Source of the DNA: Leptolyngbya sp. O-77
GTDB taxonomy: Bacteria > Cyanobacteriota > Cyanobacteriia > Elainellales > Elainellaceae
DNA: 64,000 bases
Direction: 5' to 3'
Assembly (NCBI RefSeq): GCF_001548395.1
Contig: NZ_AP017367.1
Coordinates: 719,001 to 783,000, forward strand
The notes beneath the pieces were generated by a model. That model was not told the origin of the DNA, made no database searches, and saw nothing but the letters and a program-made list of their open reading frames with translations. Position 1 is the stretch's first letter. Each line of letters begins with the position of its first letter. Positions 50,148-59,575 of this stretch are shown here, in pieces. Both the position numbers and the translations under genes were made by a program.

Positions 50148-51491
50148 TTACACCAGGTTGAAGTGTTCCATGTGGATGTGCGTGGGCGGCACCTGGAGAT
50201 GGTGGAGTCCGGCTTCGACGGCATCCATCATGCGGGGACTGGCGCAGATAAAGTATTGACGGCTGCCGCGATATTGGGGAATGTAGCGTTCTAGCAGCGC
50301 TTCATCAACATAGCCCGATTCCCCGGTCCAGCCCTCGTGGGGATGGCGGAGAACGAAGACGATTTGCAAATCCAGCTTGTCCCTCAGGGCTTCCAACTCC
50401 TCGCGGAAGGTGAGGTCGTCCCAGCGATCGCCCGCGTAGATCAGCAGATGGGGGCGATCGTCGCCGCGTTCGGCGTGGGTGGTCAAAATGCTCATAAACG
50501 GCGTGATGCCAATGCCCCCGGCGATGAAAACAAACCCGGCGGTGTCTGGATAGCGATCGCTCGTAAACACGCCATAAGGCCCGTCCAGATAAGCCCGCGT
50601 TCCCGGCGGTACTTGCTTAATCTCGCGGGTAAAGTCGCCCAGTGCCTTAATGGTGAACCCGATGCGGTCGGGCTGGTTGCTGTCAGAAGACATCGAGAAG
50701 GGGTGTTCGCGCATGTGGAAGGGCGACACATCCAGCGTGATCCAGGCGAACTGTCCCGGCTGGAAAGTGAAGCCGCTATGTCCGTGGGGCCGCAGCACCA
50801 GTGTCCAGCTATCGCCCCGCTGTGGCTCGACAGATTCCACCAGATACGGCTTTTTCAGCATCATCCACGGCTTGACCACGCGCACGTAGACCAGCAGCCA
50901 GAGGGCTGCCAGGGCGATCGCCCCCCACAACACCGTCTTCCAAAACAGCGACAGGTAATAGCCAACGCCAATCGCGTGAGCCAGCCCCAGCCCCAGCGCC
51001 AGCACTGCCAGCAGTCCGTGCAGCGTGCGCCACACTTCGTAGGGAAGTTTCAGCCGCTTGCGCCAGATCGACGTGACGACCAGCATTACCAGCGCCAGCG
51101 TGCCCATTACGGCAAACCGCGCCCGCCACGGCGCTTCGGGAAAATTCAGCAGCGCCAGGGTTTCGGGTTGGTTGATGAACAAAATCGCCGGATGCAGCAG
51201 GATAAACAGCACCGCCACAATCGAGATATAGCGATGAAACTGCAAAATAATGTCGATGCCGTAAGACGCTTCGACCCGGTTGATCCGCGCCGTCAGCGCA
51301 AATTGCAGCGCCATCATCGCCAGTCCTACGAATCCCAGCGCCACCGAAAATTCGACCCAAAAGCCCCGCGCCTCATCAGCCATCGGCGGATAGAGCAGCA
51401 GCACCAGCAGCGGAACGAGCGTCAGTCCCAGATAGATGGAGATCCAAAAAATGGCGATCGCAACTGGACTGCCCATCAATAGGGTTTTCAT
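50148..51491 (-). CDS. Ferric reductase-like transmembrane flavocytochrome (FAD/NAD(P)H oxidoreductase)
   Basis: I place the start at ATG 51489-51491 (MKTLLMGSPVAIAIFWISIY), where the membrane domain begins; an upstream ATG at 51548 adds 19 residues. The 447-residue protein has about six membrane helices in the N-terminal half with histidines positioned for haem in QFHRYISIVAVLFILLHPAI and RTLHGLLAVLALGLGLAHAI. A ferredoxin-reductase-type domain follows: FAD site REHPFSMSSDS, FTIKALGDFT, and the NAD(P) site FIAGGIGITPFMSILTTHAE. It ends FNLV, close to the usual aromatic end. It belongs to the ferric reductase/NADPH oxidase superfamily and moves electrons across the membrane, possibly to reduce iron or oxygen; the acceptor is unknown. 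Confidence 0.85.
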   Translation of the reverse strand: MKTLLMGSPVAIAIFWISIYLGLTLVPLLVLLLYPPMADEARGFWVEFSVALGFVGLAMMALQFALTARINRVEASYGIDIILQFHRYISIVAVLFILLHPAILFINQPETLALLNFPEAPWRARFAVMGTLALVMLVVTSIWRKRLKLPYEVWRTLHGLLAVLALGLGLAHAIGVGYYLSLFWKTVLWGAIALAALWLLVYVRVVKPWMMLKKPYLVESVEPQRGDSWTLVLRPHGHSGFTFQPGQFAWITLDVSPFHMREHPFSMSSDSNQPDRIGFTIKALGDFTREIKQVPPGTRAYLDGPYGVFTSDRYPDTAGFVFIAGGIGITPFMSILTTHAERGDDRPHLLIYAGDRWDDLTFREELEALRDKLDLQIVFVLRHPHEGWTGESGYVDEALLERYIPQYRGSRQYFICASPRMMDAVEAGLHHLQVPPTHIHMEHFNLV

Positions 51492-51764
51492 AGGTGCCAA
51501 AGTCAGGTTTGGGAGATAGAGATTCAGCGCGTATCTCTGCAATGGCACAATACAAGAATATAGCGGAAACCGCTTCTCTCTGAGGCAGCGATCGCCCCCA
51601 CGACGCTCTACGTCTTCAGAGAGAAATTTGGCTTTCCTGTGCCAAACCAGTCAAAAACTGCATACCAAAAACTGCAAAAAGTGTAAAAATTGTATAGTTC
51701 TGAGTAATGCGACTCCCTATTTTCTCAATGCGGTTTTGGGGCGGGACATGCGATTGAGAAGCAC

Positions 51765-52793
51765 TTAAAATCTCTCACTCTGAATAGGAGGATCAATCGC
51801 TGATTTTTGCTCCCGCCTAGCGCTGGAAGTCGGGAACCCATACTGCTCACGAACAAGGTAAAGCGGTCTACCCTTGACTTCTTCATAGACTCGACCCAGG
51901 TACTCTCCAAGCACGCCCAAGGTAAGCAGTTGGATACCCCCCAAAAATAGAATCACGACCATTAAAGACGCATAGCCAGCAATATCAATTCCAAAGATGA
52001 GCGTTCTTAAAATCAAAAATGTGGCGTATAGAAATGCCAGGGCTGCAATTACCGATCCGACATAGATCCAAATTTTAAGAGGGGCAGTGCTGAAAGAGGC
52101 AATGCCTTCTATTGCCAGGTTCCAGAGATGCCAATAATTCCAGCTTGTCTGCCCTCCATAGCGTTCAGGGCGATCGAAGTAAATATGAGTCTGCCGATAG
52201 CCAACCCAGGCAAATAGTCCTTTCATAAACCTGGTTCGCTCTGGAAGTTGTTTTAACGCTTCAACAACGCAGCGATCTAATAATCGAAAGTCTCCTGTAT
52301 CTGCTGGAATGGAAGTAGAGCTGACCTGCCTAATACACTTATAAAATACTTTTGAGGTGAACCGTTTTAACCAGCTTTCCCCCTGCCGCGATCGCCGGAC
52401 TGCATAGACTACATCGTAACCTTCTTGCCACCTGGAAATAAGTTCGGCAATGAGTTCTGGCGGATCTTGTAAATCAGCATCTAGTGGAATGACTGCCTGA
52501 CCAACTGCATAATCAATTCCCGCAGTCAGGGCAATTTCCTTGCCAAAGTTGCGAGATAGATCAACAACTTTAATTTCTGGATGTAAATTATGGTACTTAA
52601 GCAAAAGAGCCAAAGTGCGATCGCTCGATCCATCATTGACACAGATGATCTCAAAATCGGCTTTGATATTAGACATGACGGCAAAAAGCCGTTCAAATAA
52701 ATGATCAATATTCGGCTCTTCATCATACATTGGGATGACAATAGAAATTTGGGGGAGTGCCTCAAATTCGTTCAATTTCTGAACCATAGCCAA
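51765..52793 (-). CDS. Family 2 glycosyltransferase, GtrB/dolichol-phosphate-mannose-synthase type
   Basis: This 342-residue enzyme has a GT-A catalytic domain (ISIVIPMYDEEPNIDHLFER, VNDGSSDRTLALLL, IPLDADLQDPPELIAEL with the metal-binding DAD, and ADTGDFRLLDRCVV). Two C-terminal membrane helices (IWIYVGSVIAALAFLYATFL and SLMVVILFLGGIQLLTLGVL) follow, with GEYLGRVYEEVKGRPLYLV at the end. This is the layout of GtrB/YfdH bactoprenol glycosyltransferases, which load a sugar onto undecaprenyl phosphate on the cytoplasmic side. The next gene upstream is an ArnT-like GT39 that would use such a lipid-linked sugar on the outer side. The region is clearly AT-richer than its surroundings. An alternative start is the third codon. 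Confidence 0.92.
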   Translation of the reverse strand: MAMVQKLNEFEALPQISIVIPMYDEEPNIDHLFERLFAVMSNIKADFEIICVNDGSSDRTLALLLKYHNLHPEIKVVDLSRNFGKEIALTAGIDYAVGQAVIPLDADLQDPPELIAELISRWQEGYDVVYAVRRSRQGESWLKRFTSKVFYKCIRQVSSTSIPADTGDFRLLDRCVVEALKQLPERTRFMKGLFAWVGYRQTHIYFDRPERYGGQTSWNYWHLWNLAIEGIASFSTAPLKIWIYVGSVIAALAFLYATFLILRTLIFGIDIAGYASLMVVILFLGGIQLLTLGVLGEYLGRVYEEVKGRPLYLVREQYGFPTSSARREQKSAIDPPIQSERF

Positions 52794-52951
52794 TTAAAAT
52801 TTCCTCGATGCATCTATTCCGACTGTCTTTAAAAATACTTTTAGATAAGGGATGTTTAAGATAAGGAGTTTTTCGGAAGAATCATGGCTTAATAGGTATT
52901 TCCCCGAGACAATCTGCGCTTAACCACCTCTATGGCGATCTTTGCAGCAAT

Positions 52952-54616
52952 CTATTTGTGTACATTCATCGATGAAGTAAGTCTTGATTCCGATTGATTG
53001 ATTTCTGGAGAATTTCTAAAGCGTCTTCGTATTCTATAGATAAGATGTCCATCAATTTCTTCTACTTTTCTATATCGAGTTTTAAGCGTTTTTCTTAAAA
53101 GCAGCCTTGCTTTTTCATGCTTATTTAAATATTCAACCTCATGCTGAGTAACGATAAACTCTGGATTTTGTGCCAACACTTTGGATAATTCCTGCTCTAC
53201 AGTCGTTCCAGTTCCAGCAAGTACCTCTAGTAAATACTCTTTTCCGAGATTAGATGGATGAGTCGTTGCTCTAGTGATTGGTTTTTCGCCTATCAACCAG
53301 TAGATAATATGATTTGTCATTATATATACGGGTCTTTTATCAGCATTAGACTGCATGAGATAATCTGCAATCTGATAAGAAGCACCACTTTCAAAAGAAT
53401 TATTACTACGCTGCTGAATCCAAAGTGAACGATAGTTTTCTAATGCAGGATAGATTGTTAAACCCGAGAGTAATAGCAGAGGAAGCGTGAGTTGTGGACG
53501 ACTCAGGTATTTGGCAAGCTGATTTATTCCAAAAGCAGAAACCAATGCAGCGATTGGTATGAGTTGAATCAGATAATGCTTGTAGGCAGCACCACCTCTG
53601 ACAATTGAGAAGATCGTGCTGGCTAAAATAATTCCCAGTAGAATAATTTTTTCTTGTTTCTTATAGGACAGGGTTGTCCATTTTTTAGCAATAAATAGGG
53701 TTCCCAAGATACATCCGCCCCACATCAACAGGCTGATGGGAAGTCGAGTAATGGGCTGGGGCAAGCCGTACGGAGCTTCGCCGTCATAAATCATAAACCA
53801 TAAATTCGCAAGCTGTTTCTCAAAAGCATCGATCCAAGAATATTGAGAATTAGCATAGGTCAATGGAACCACAATGGCAGATTCCCATAAACTTGAAAAA
53901 TGATCTGTGATCAAATATGGCAATGTCACCACAAAGAGAACAAGAGCAGAGCCGATGAAATAGGCGAATCCGCCTGATAAAGCCAGGCGAACATCTAAAT
54001 ATTTTCGATGTTCTCTAATACCTATTGCGAAAACAACGAAAATGCCTGCTGCTGCTGAAACATAGGCTAAGTTAAGGCGAATTAAGACCGCCAGCATCAT
54101 TAATATGCTGACTCCAAAGATATTTCCTGCCTTGAGTTTTGGCTGACTGAGTATGGCGATCGCCCCCATCATTGGAATGAGCGCCAGATGCTCTGTCATC
54201 ACTGCCTGTCCGGATGGAAAAATGGAGACTGAGATAATCCATAAAATGCCCGCTATGACGCCTACCTTTGTCTCCCAAATCGACTTGCCAGCAAGGTAGG
54301 TAAACCATGCAACCAAGGCAACACAAATGGCACCTAGTAACCGGATTAAGGCAATTGATTTTCCAGCAATAGCGATGAAGCCAGCAAATAAAATGGCAAC
54401 CAGAGGTGGCTTGAAGTCCCATACATCTGTATAGGGCAAATGTCCATCTAATACAGATTGACCAATAAGGATAAAAGTACTTTCGTCCCAGTCGATAACA
54501 TCCTTAAAGAAAAACGGAATTCGTAAAAACAGGCTTAAGAGAATGAAGCATAGGAGGATCTTCAACTCCCTGAATATCCATGATTTTTTAGAGGCAGATA
54601 AGGTCAAGTTTTTCAC
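52952..54616 (-). CDS. ArnT/PMT-like membrane glycosyltransferase (GT39/GT83 family)
   Basis: The 554-residue polytopic protein opens with a membrane helix and then the catalytic loop DVIDWDESTFILIGQSVLDG, where the Asp/Glu pair fits the first periplasmic loop of ArnT and PMT enzymes, and the DVWDFKPPLV segment. About ten to eleven hydrophobic segments follow to residue about 390, then a C-terminal soluble domain (about 400-540). Such enzymes move sugar from a polyprenyl-phosphate donor to lipid or protein outside the membrane. The preceding GT2 gene could supply its donor. DNA here is markedly AT-rich, suggesting horizontal acquisition of this two-gene unit. The acceptor molecule is unknown. 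Codons use A/T third positions unlike the rest of the window. Confidence 0.85.
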   Translation of the reverse strand: MKNLTLSASKKSWIFRELKILLCFILLSLFLRIPFFFKDVIDWDESTFILIGQSVLDGHLPYTDVWDFKPPLVAILFAGFIAIAGKSIALIRLLGAICVALVAWFTYLAGKSIWETKVGVIAGILWIISVSIFPSGQAVMTEHLALIPMMGAIAILSQPKLKAGNIFGVSILMMLAVLIRLNLAYVSAAAGIFVVFAIGIREHRKYLDVRLALSGGFAYFIGSALVLFVVTLPYLITDHFSSLWESAIVVPLTYANSQYSWIDAFEKQLANLWFMIYDGEAPYGLPQPITRLPISLLMWGGCILGTLFIAKKWTTLSYKKQEKIILLGIILASTIFSIVRGGAAYKHYLIQLIPIAALVSAFGINQLAKYLSRPQLTLPLLLLSGLTIYPALENYRSLWIQQRSNNSFESGASYQIADYLMQSNADKRPVYIMTNHIIYWLIGEKPITRATTHPSNLGKEYLLEVLAGTGTTVEQELSKVLAQNPEFIVTQHEVEYLNKHEKARLLLRKTLKTRYRKVEEIDGHLIYRIRRRFRNSPEINQSESRLTSSMNVHK

Positions 54617-54922
54617 TACTAATACTCTCTAAGCGCGACTTGAAAACAGACTTAAGAGCAGACATCAAAACTTGTCTTTATGTTTCTTAAGAGATGCTAA
54701 ACCTGTTTGTATCAATTTATCTAACTATGCGGAGCTTGCACGTAAGCACTTTAGACAGTATAAACCTCAGCCCTGCCGAGGGCAGAGACAGAAAAATGCC
54801 TGCTTGACGGATGACGCCAAACAGGCATACAAAGCTCTAAAAAGTATCCCTTGATCAGACTAGAGGCTCATAAAGAGCAATCTGATTCTGTCTATCTTTT
54901 CAGGTTTGAGCAAAATCCCTGG
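54617..54922. other. AT-rich spacer with the ilvC terminator
   Basis: No gene is visible. It contains an intrinsic terminator for ilvC (54790-54828) and the presumed promoter of the GT39 gene, in AT-rich DNA continuous with the glycosyltransferase unit. Confidence 0.5.
54790..54828 (-). terminator. Rho-independent terminator of ilvC
   Basis: On the minus strand ATGCCTG (complement of 54822-54828) pairs with CAGGCAT (54796-54802), with inner GGCGTCA/GACG-type pairing, followed by TTTTTC (AAAAA at 54792-54796 on plus). It lies about 95 bp after the ilvC stop. Confidence 0.72.
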
Positions 54923-55918
54923 CTAAACCTTCCTCAGCCAGCTAAACATGGCTCGCAAATCCTTGCCAACTTCCTCAATGGGATGCTCTGCCTCGCGACG
55001 ACGCATGGCAGTAAAGCCAGGCTTGCCTGCCTGATTTTCCAGCACAAACTCACGGGCAAACTGTCCCGTTTGAATTTCGGTCAGGATCTTCTTCATTTCG
55101 GCGCGGGTTTCGTCGGTGACGATGCGCGGGCCGCGAGTCAGGTCGCCATACTCTGCCGTGTTGGAGATACTGTCGCGCATCTTTGCCAGACCGCCTTCCA
55201 CGATCAGATCCACAATCAGCTTGACTTCGTGCAAACACTCGAAATACGCCAGTTCTGGCTGATAGCCCGCCTCCACCAGCGTTTCAAAACCCGCCTTAAT
55301 CAACGCACTGAGGCCGCCGCACAGCACCACCTGTTCCCCAAACAGGTCGGTTTCGGTTTCTTCGCGGAAGGTGGTTTCTAAGATGCCTGCGCGGGTGCCG
55401 CCGATGCCTTTTGCATAAGCCATCGCGCGATCGCGTGCCCGTCCCGTCGCGTCCTGATACACCGCGAACAGCGCCGGAACGCCCTCACCCTGCTCATAGG
55501 TGCGCCGCACCAAGTGTCCCGGCCCCTTAGGAGCCACCATCACCACATCCACATCCGCAGGGGGCACAATTTGGGCAAAGTGAATATTGAAGCCGTGGGC
55601 AAAGGCCAGCACCTTGCCTGCCGTCAGTTGCGCTTCGATCTCATTTTTGTAGACCGTTTTCATCACCTCATCCGGCAGCAGGATCATGATGAAATCCGCT
55701 GCCGCAGCAGCATCGCTCACCGTCTTCACGGTCAGCCCTTCCGCCTCAGCTTTGGCAGCCGACTTGCTACCCGGATACAGGCCAACCACCACATTCAGCC
55801 CGCTGTCGCGCAGATTCAGGGCATGGGCATGACCCTGCGAGCCGTAGCCAATAATGGCAATCGTTTTGCCAGCCAAAACGTCCAAATTCGCGTCTGCATC
55901 ATAATACATCCGAGCCAT
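54923..55918 (-). CDS. ilvC: Ketol-acid reductoisomerase, class I
   Basis: IlvC isomerises and reduces acetolactate or acetohydroxybutyrate with NADPH and Mg2+ in branched-chain amino acid synthesis, the step before IlvD. The 331-residue protein has the NADP Rossmann motif IAIIGYGSQGHAHALNLRDS near residue 19, ILLPDEVM, VAPKGPGHLVRRTYEQGEGV and the C-terminal knotted domain with AYFECLHEVKLIVDLIVEGG (Mg ligands Glu) and SISNTAEYGD. Its length (about 330) is that of class I. A GGAG ribosome binding site precedes the ATG, and a terminator follows at 54790. It is transcribed alone downstream of clpC. Confidence 0.97.
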   Translation of the reverse strand: MARMYYDADANLDVLAGKTIAIIGYGSQGHAHALNLRDSGLNVVVGLYPGSKSAAKAEAEGLTVKTVSDAAAAADFIMILLPDEVMKTVYKNEIEAQLTAGKVLAFAHGFNIHFAQIVPPADVDVVMVAPKGPGHLVRRTYEQGEGVPALFAVYQDATGRARDRAMAYAKGIGGTRAGILETTFREETETDLFGEQVVLCGGLSALIKAGFETLVEAGYQPELAYFECLHEVKLIVDLIVEGGLAKMRDSISNTAEYGDLTRGPRIVTDETRAEMKKILTEIQTGQFAREFVLENQAGKPGFTAMRRREAEHPIEEVGKDLRAMFSWLRKV

Positions 55919-56164
55919 AGGGAAGGAATCTCCGTGAAGCGAGGGTTATCTGTCTTGCAAATTGGTCTTTGCAAATCGGTAAATCTTGCAAATGTCAAGC
56001 ATTTGATTCTACCAAACGGAGGGGAGTGGGTGAAAGGCATAGCCCAGATCAGCGCAAAAAGAAACTGGATCACCCATTAGGCAACCCAGCCCTCAACACA
56101 AGACAGTGCTTGCAAACAGCAGTTACTAACAGCTACAGCTATTGGCCGCCACAGCGGTCAACTG

Positions 56165-58636
56165 CTACTCCGCAGACTGAGGCAGCAACTCCCGCTTTTC
56201 ACCCGGAAGCACCTTCACCTGTCCGTCTTCGCCGACATCCACAACGGCCACATCGCCATCCTTGACTCGCCCTGAGAGGATTTCCTCTGCCAGGGAGTCT
56301 TCTAGCAGGCGCATAATAGCACGACGCAAGGGACGAGCGCCATAGCTGGGGTTGTAGCCTTCTTCCACCAAGCGGTCTTTGAACTTCTCGGTGACTTCGA
56401 GGGTGATGCCCTGCTCCAGCAGGCGACCCGACACTTCCCGCAGGAGAATGTCGCCAATCCGCTTCACTTCGTCCTTCGTCAACTGGCGGAAGACGATGAT
56501 TTCGTCCAAACGGTTGAGGAACTCAGGACGGAAGTACTGCTTCAGCTCCTCGTTCACCAGGGAACGAATGCGGTTGTACTGTGACTCAGCCATATCTTCC
56601 GAAGACAGGTCGAAGCCCAGACCGCCGCCACCCTTCTCGATCACCTTGGAACCGATGTTGGAGGTCATGATCAGCAGAGTGTTCTTGAAATCTACCGTGC
56701 GACCCTTGGCATCGGTCAGGCGACCGTCTTCCAGGATTTGCAGCAGCATATTGAACACGTCGGGGTGGGCTTTTTCGATTTCGTCGAATAGCACCACGGT
56801 GTATGGACGGCGACGGACGGCTTCGGTGAGCTGACCGCCCTCGTTGTAGCCGACGTAGCCTGGAGGCGACCCGATTAGCTTGGAAACGGTGTGCCGCTCC
56901 ATGTATTCCGACATGTCGAGGCGAATCATCGCATCTTCGGAGCCGAAGAAGTAAGCCGCCAGAGCCTTCGTCAGTTCCGTCTTACCGACCCCGGTGGGGC
57001 CAGAGAAGATAAAGCTGGCGATCGGACGATTGGGATTCTTGAGACCGACGCGGGCACGACGGATAGCGCGAGACACGGCTTTCACGGCTTCGTCCTGACC
57101 AATCAGGCGATTATGCAGGGTGTCTTCCATGTGCAGCAACTTCTCGGACTCGGTTTCCGTCAGCTTGTTGACCGGAACGCCTGTCCACGCTGCGACAATC
57201 TGGGCAATGTCTTCTTCCGTCACGACGGGAGAATCTTCGCCACCTGTCGTCTCGCTTTGCTTGGATTGAACGATCGCCCGGATTTCTGCCCGTAGCTCCA
57301 TCTCGCGATCGCGCAATTCGCCCGCCCGCTCAAAGTCCTGATTGCGAACGGCATCGTCCTTCTCTTTCTGTACCTGGCGCAGTTCCTTATCCAGCTCTTT
57401 TGCTGCCGGGGGCATTTGCGAGTGGAACAAGCGGACGCGGGAACCTGCCTCGTCGATTAGGTCGATGGCCTTGTCGGGCAGGAAGCGGTCTGAGATATAG
57501 CGGTCAGAGAGCTTGGCAGCGGCTTCCAGGGCTGCATCCGAGATTTTTAGCTTGTGGTGTTGCTCATAGCGATCGCGCAGACCCCGCAGGATCTCGATCG
57601 TGTCCTGCACCGACGGCTCACCCACCATCACAGGCTGGAAGCGGCGCTCCAGAGCCGCATCGCGCTCGATGTGCTTGCGGTATTCATCCAGCGTCGTTGC
57701 GCCGATGCACTGGAGTTCACCCCGTGCCAGAGCGGGCTTCAGGATATTAGCCGCATCGATCGCCCCTTCTGCTGCGCCTGCGCCGATCAGCGTGTGAACT
57801 TCGTCGATTACCAGAATGACGTTCCCCGCCTGGCGGATCTCGTCCATGATCTTCTTGAGGCGTTCCTCAAACTCACCGCGATATTTGGTGCCCGCCACCA
57901 GCAAGCCGATGTCAAGAGTCACCACGCGCTTCTCTTCGAGAATGTCGGGCACGTCGCCGCTGGAGATGCGCTGGGCAAGACCTTCGGCGATCGCCGTTTT
58001 GCCCACACCCGGCTCACCGATCAACACGGGATTATTCTTCGTGCGGCGACCCAGAATCTGGATCACCCGCTCGATTTCTTTCTGGCGACCGACCACTGGG
58101 TCAAGCTTGCCTTCGCCTGCCATCTGGGTCAGATTCGAGCCAAACTCGTCCAGCGTGGGGGTCTTGGTGCGTCCCTGGCTGCCACCCGGCGTGACCTCGG
58201 CAGTTTCACCCAGCATCCGAATCACCTGGGTGCGAACCTTAGAGAGATCAACGCCCAGGTTTTCGAGAACCCGGGCGGCCACACCTTCACCTTCGCGAAT
58301 CAGCCCCAAAAGGAGGTGTTCTGTACCGATGTAATTGTGTCCAAGCTGGCGAGCCTCTTCGAGCGACAGTTCTAGAACTCGCTTGGCCCGTGGGGTAAAG
58401 GGAATCTCGACCGCCACAAAGCCCGACCCGCGACCGATGATCTTTTCAACTTCAATCCGAGCGTCTTTCAGGTTGACGCCCATCGACTTCAACACTTTGG
58501 CGGCGACGCCGGTCCCTTCTCCAATCAGACCCAGGAGGATCTGTTCCGTTCCTACAAAGTTATGACCCAGGCGACGAGCTTCTTCCTGGGCAAGCATGAT
58601 CACCTTAATGGCTTTCTCTGTGAAGCGTTCAAACAT
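56165..58636 (-). CDS. clpC: ATP-dependent Clp protease ATP-binding subunit ClpC
   Basis: ClpC is an AAA+ unfoldase that feeds substrates to ClpP-type peptidases and, in cyanobacteria, is essential. I take ATG 58636 (MFERFTEKAIKVIMLAQEEA), the conserved family start, over a GTG five codons upstream. The 823-residue protein has two N-terminal Clp_N repeats (GHNFVGTEQILLGLIGEG, GHNYIGTEHLLLGLIREG), the first AAA+ domain (Walker A GEPGVGKTAIAEGL near residue 210; DEVHTLIGAGAAEG), a UVR-like coiled-coil middle region (NQDFERAGELRDREMELRAE) and the second AAA+ domain (GPTGVGKTELTKAL near 550; VLFDEIEKAHPDVF). It is transcribed toward ilvC from a single gene. Confidence 0.97.
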   Translation of the reverse strand: MFERFTEKAIKVIMLAQEEARRLGHNFVGTEQILLGLIGEGTGVAAKVLKSMGVNLKDARIEVEKIIGRGSGFVAVEIPFTPRAKRVLELSLEEARQLGHNYIGTEHLLLGLIREGEGVAARVLENLGVDLSKVRTQVIRMLGETAEVTPGGSQGRTKTPTLDEFGSNLTQMAGEGKLDPVVGRQKEIERVIQILGRRTKNNPVLIGEPGVGKTAIAEGLAQRISSGDVPDILEEKRVVTLDIGLLVAGTKYRGEFEERLKKIMDEIRQAGNVILVIDEVHTLIGAGAAEGAIDAANILKPALARGELQCIGATTLDEYRKHIERDAALERRFQPVMVGEPSVQDTIEILRGLRDRYEQHHKLKISDAALEAAAKLSDRYISDRFLPDKAIDLIDEAGSRVRLFHSQMPPAAKELDKELRQVQKEKDDAVRNQDFERAGELRDREMELRAEIRAIVQSKQSETTGGEDSPVVTEEDIAQIVAAWTGVPVNKLTETESEKLLHMEDTLHNRLIGQDEAVKAVSRAIRRARVGLKNPNRPIASFIFSGPTGVGKTELTKALAAYFFGSEDAMIRLDMSEYMERHTVSKLIGSPPGYVGYNEGGQLTEAVRRRPYTVVLFDEIEKAHPDVFNMLLQILEDGRLTDAKGRTVDFKNTLLIMTSNIGSKVIEKGGGGLGFDLSSEDMAESQYNRIRSLVNEELKQYFRPEFLNRLDEIIVFRQLTKDEVKRIGDILLREVSGRLLEQGITLEVTEKFKDRLVEEGYNPSYGARPLRRAIMRLLEDSLAEEILSGRVKDGDVAVVDVGEDGQVKVLPGEKRELLPQSAE

Positions 58637-58765
58637 GGCAGTCTCTATCACCTGCTGCGTGCCGGTACTGCTGATTCTAGCATAGGGTAAGTGAATCCAC
58701 CCGGCTGCTCAACGGAGACAACCGACCCCAACCAAGACCCTGATCCCGAAACAAGCGCATCAAAG

Positions 58766-58798
58766 AATGCAAGCGAAGAATGCGATCGCACGCTTGTC
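58766..58798 (-). terminator. Weak terminator candidate downstream of rimI
   Basis: CAAGCG at 58770-58775 pairs with CGCTTG at 58791-58796, enclosing a HIP1-like TGCGATCGCA. On the minus strand it is followed by CATTCTTTG. It lies about 20 bp after the rimI stop. Confidence 0.35.
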
Positions 58799-58816
58799 GC
58801 TCCGAAGGGGATCTTG

Positions 58817-59440
58817 CTAGGAAAAGATACCTATGTCAAGAGGGATGGCAGAAAATCCCAGATCGCCTGCTTCTTTTGGGGTAGGGGATTGGGCGGGGAT
58901 CAGGTGCCACCCATGTTGACGATGGCGATCGCCCACCCAGCCCCACCACTGCCGCAGCGTGTCTGAGAAGTCTGGCTCTTGCAGCCCCCTGCGCCAGAGA
59001 ATCAGCGCGTCCTCTTCGGGGTTTTGGTAGTAGCGGGGCCGCAGACCGACATCCGTGAAGCCAAATTTTTGATAGAGGGCGATCGCCCCTATATTTGACG
59101 CTCGCACCTCTAGTGTGGCCCAATGCATCTGGCGCTGCCAGGCCACCTGCATCAGCGCCGTCAACAACAGTTGCCCCAGCCCTCGCCCCCGCTGCGCCGG
59201 ATGCACCGCCAGCGTGGTGATATGCGCCTCATCCAGAATCATCCACACACAGCCCAGCCCAACGAGCGAGGTTTCCCCATCTCCTGCCACAGTGGTCAGT
59301 GCCAGCAGCGTGCTATTCGGGCTGTCAATTTCTCTCAAATAACCGTCTTCCGTCCACAGGCCACCCAAACACTGCCGATCTAGCGCCACGGCGGCATCAA
59401 CTTGATCTCGTGTCAACAGCGACAGATATAGCGTGTCCAT
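58817..59440 (-). CDS. rimI: Ribosomal protein S18-alanine N-acetyltransferase (GNAT family)
   Basis: This GNAT acetyltransferase transfers acetyl from acetyl-CoA; RimI proteins acetylate the N-terminal Ala of ribosomal protein S18 and possibly other targets. I start at ATG 59438-59440 (MDTLYLSLLTRDQVDAAVAL), where family similarity begins; an earlier ATG at 59560 adds 40 unlike residues. The 207-residue protein has LVGLGCVWMILDEAHITTLA, the acetyl-CoA loop VHPAQRGRGLGQLLLTALM (Q/RxxGxG/A) and LEVRASNIGAIALYQKFGFT, all RimI-like. A C-terminal extension of about 55 residues follows the usual end. It is divergent from lysA. Confidence 0.85.
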   Translation of the reverse strand: MDTLYLSLLTRDQVDAAVALDRQCLGGLWTEDGYLREIDSPNSTLLALTTVAGDGETSLVGLGCVWMILDEAHITTLAVHPAQRGRGLGQLLLTALMQVAWQRQMHWATLEVRASNIGAIALYQKFGFTDVGLRPRYYQNPEEDALILWRRGLQEPDFSDTLRQWWGWVGDRHRQHGWHLIPAQSPTPKEAGDLGFSAIPLDIGIFS

Positions 59441-59491
59441 GCCTATCTGTGATCCAGAAAATCCATCTTCAATCCCTCCAAGAAGGGTAGG

Positions 59492-59519
59492 TGCCAATTG
59501 TAAACTAGAAAAATTGGCA
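59492..59519. promoter_or_regulatory. Dyad in the rimI-lysA divergent spacer
   Basis: TGCCAATT at 59492-59499 and AATTGGCA at 59512-59519 form a perfect 8-bp inverted repeat with a 12-bp centre, positioned about 57-84 bp before the lysA start and 52-79 bp before the rimI start. It could be an operator for either gene or a hairpin in the lysA leader; no regulator is known to me for it. Confidence 0.35.
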
Positions 59520-59575
59520 TTCCTTCTAGCATTCCTTTGCAAACCCTCCTGTAAAGACAAGGACAGTTCCGCCCG

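Noticed and set aside
50337..51482. 381-codon plus-strand frame, Gln/His/Arg-rich
   Set aside because: Antisense to the flavocytochrome gene, whose FAD and NAD(P) motifs are clear.
57554..58375. 273-codon plus-strand frame
   Set aside because: Antisense to clpC, which is fully conserved.
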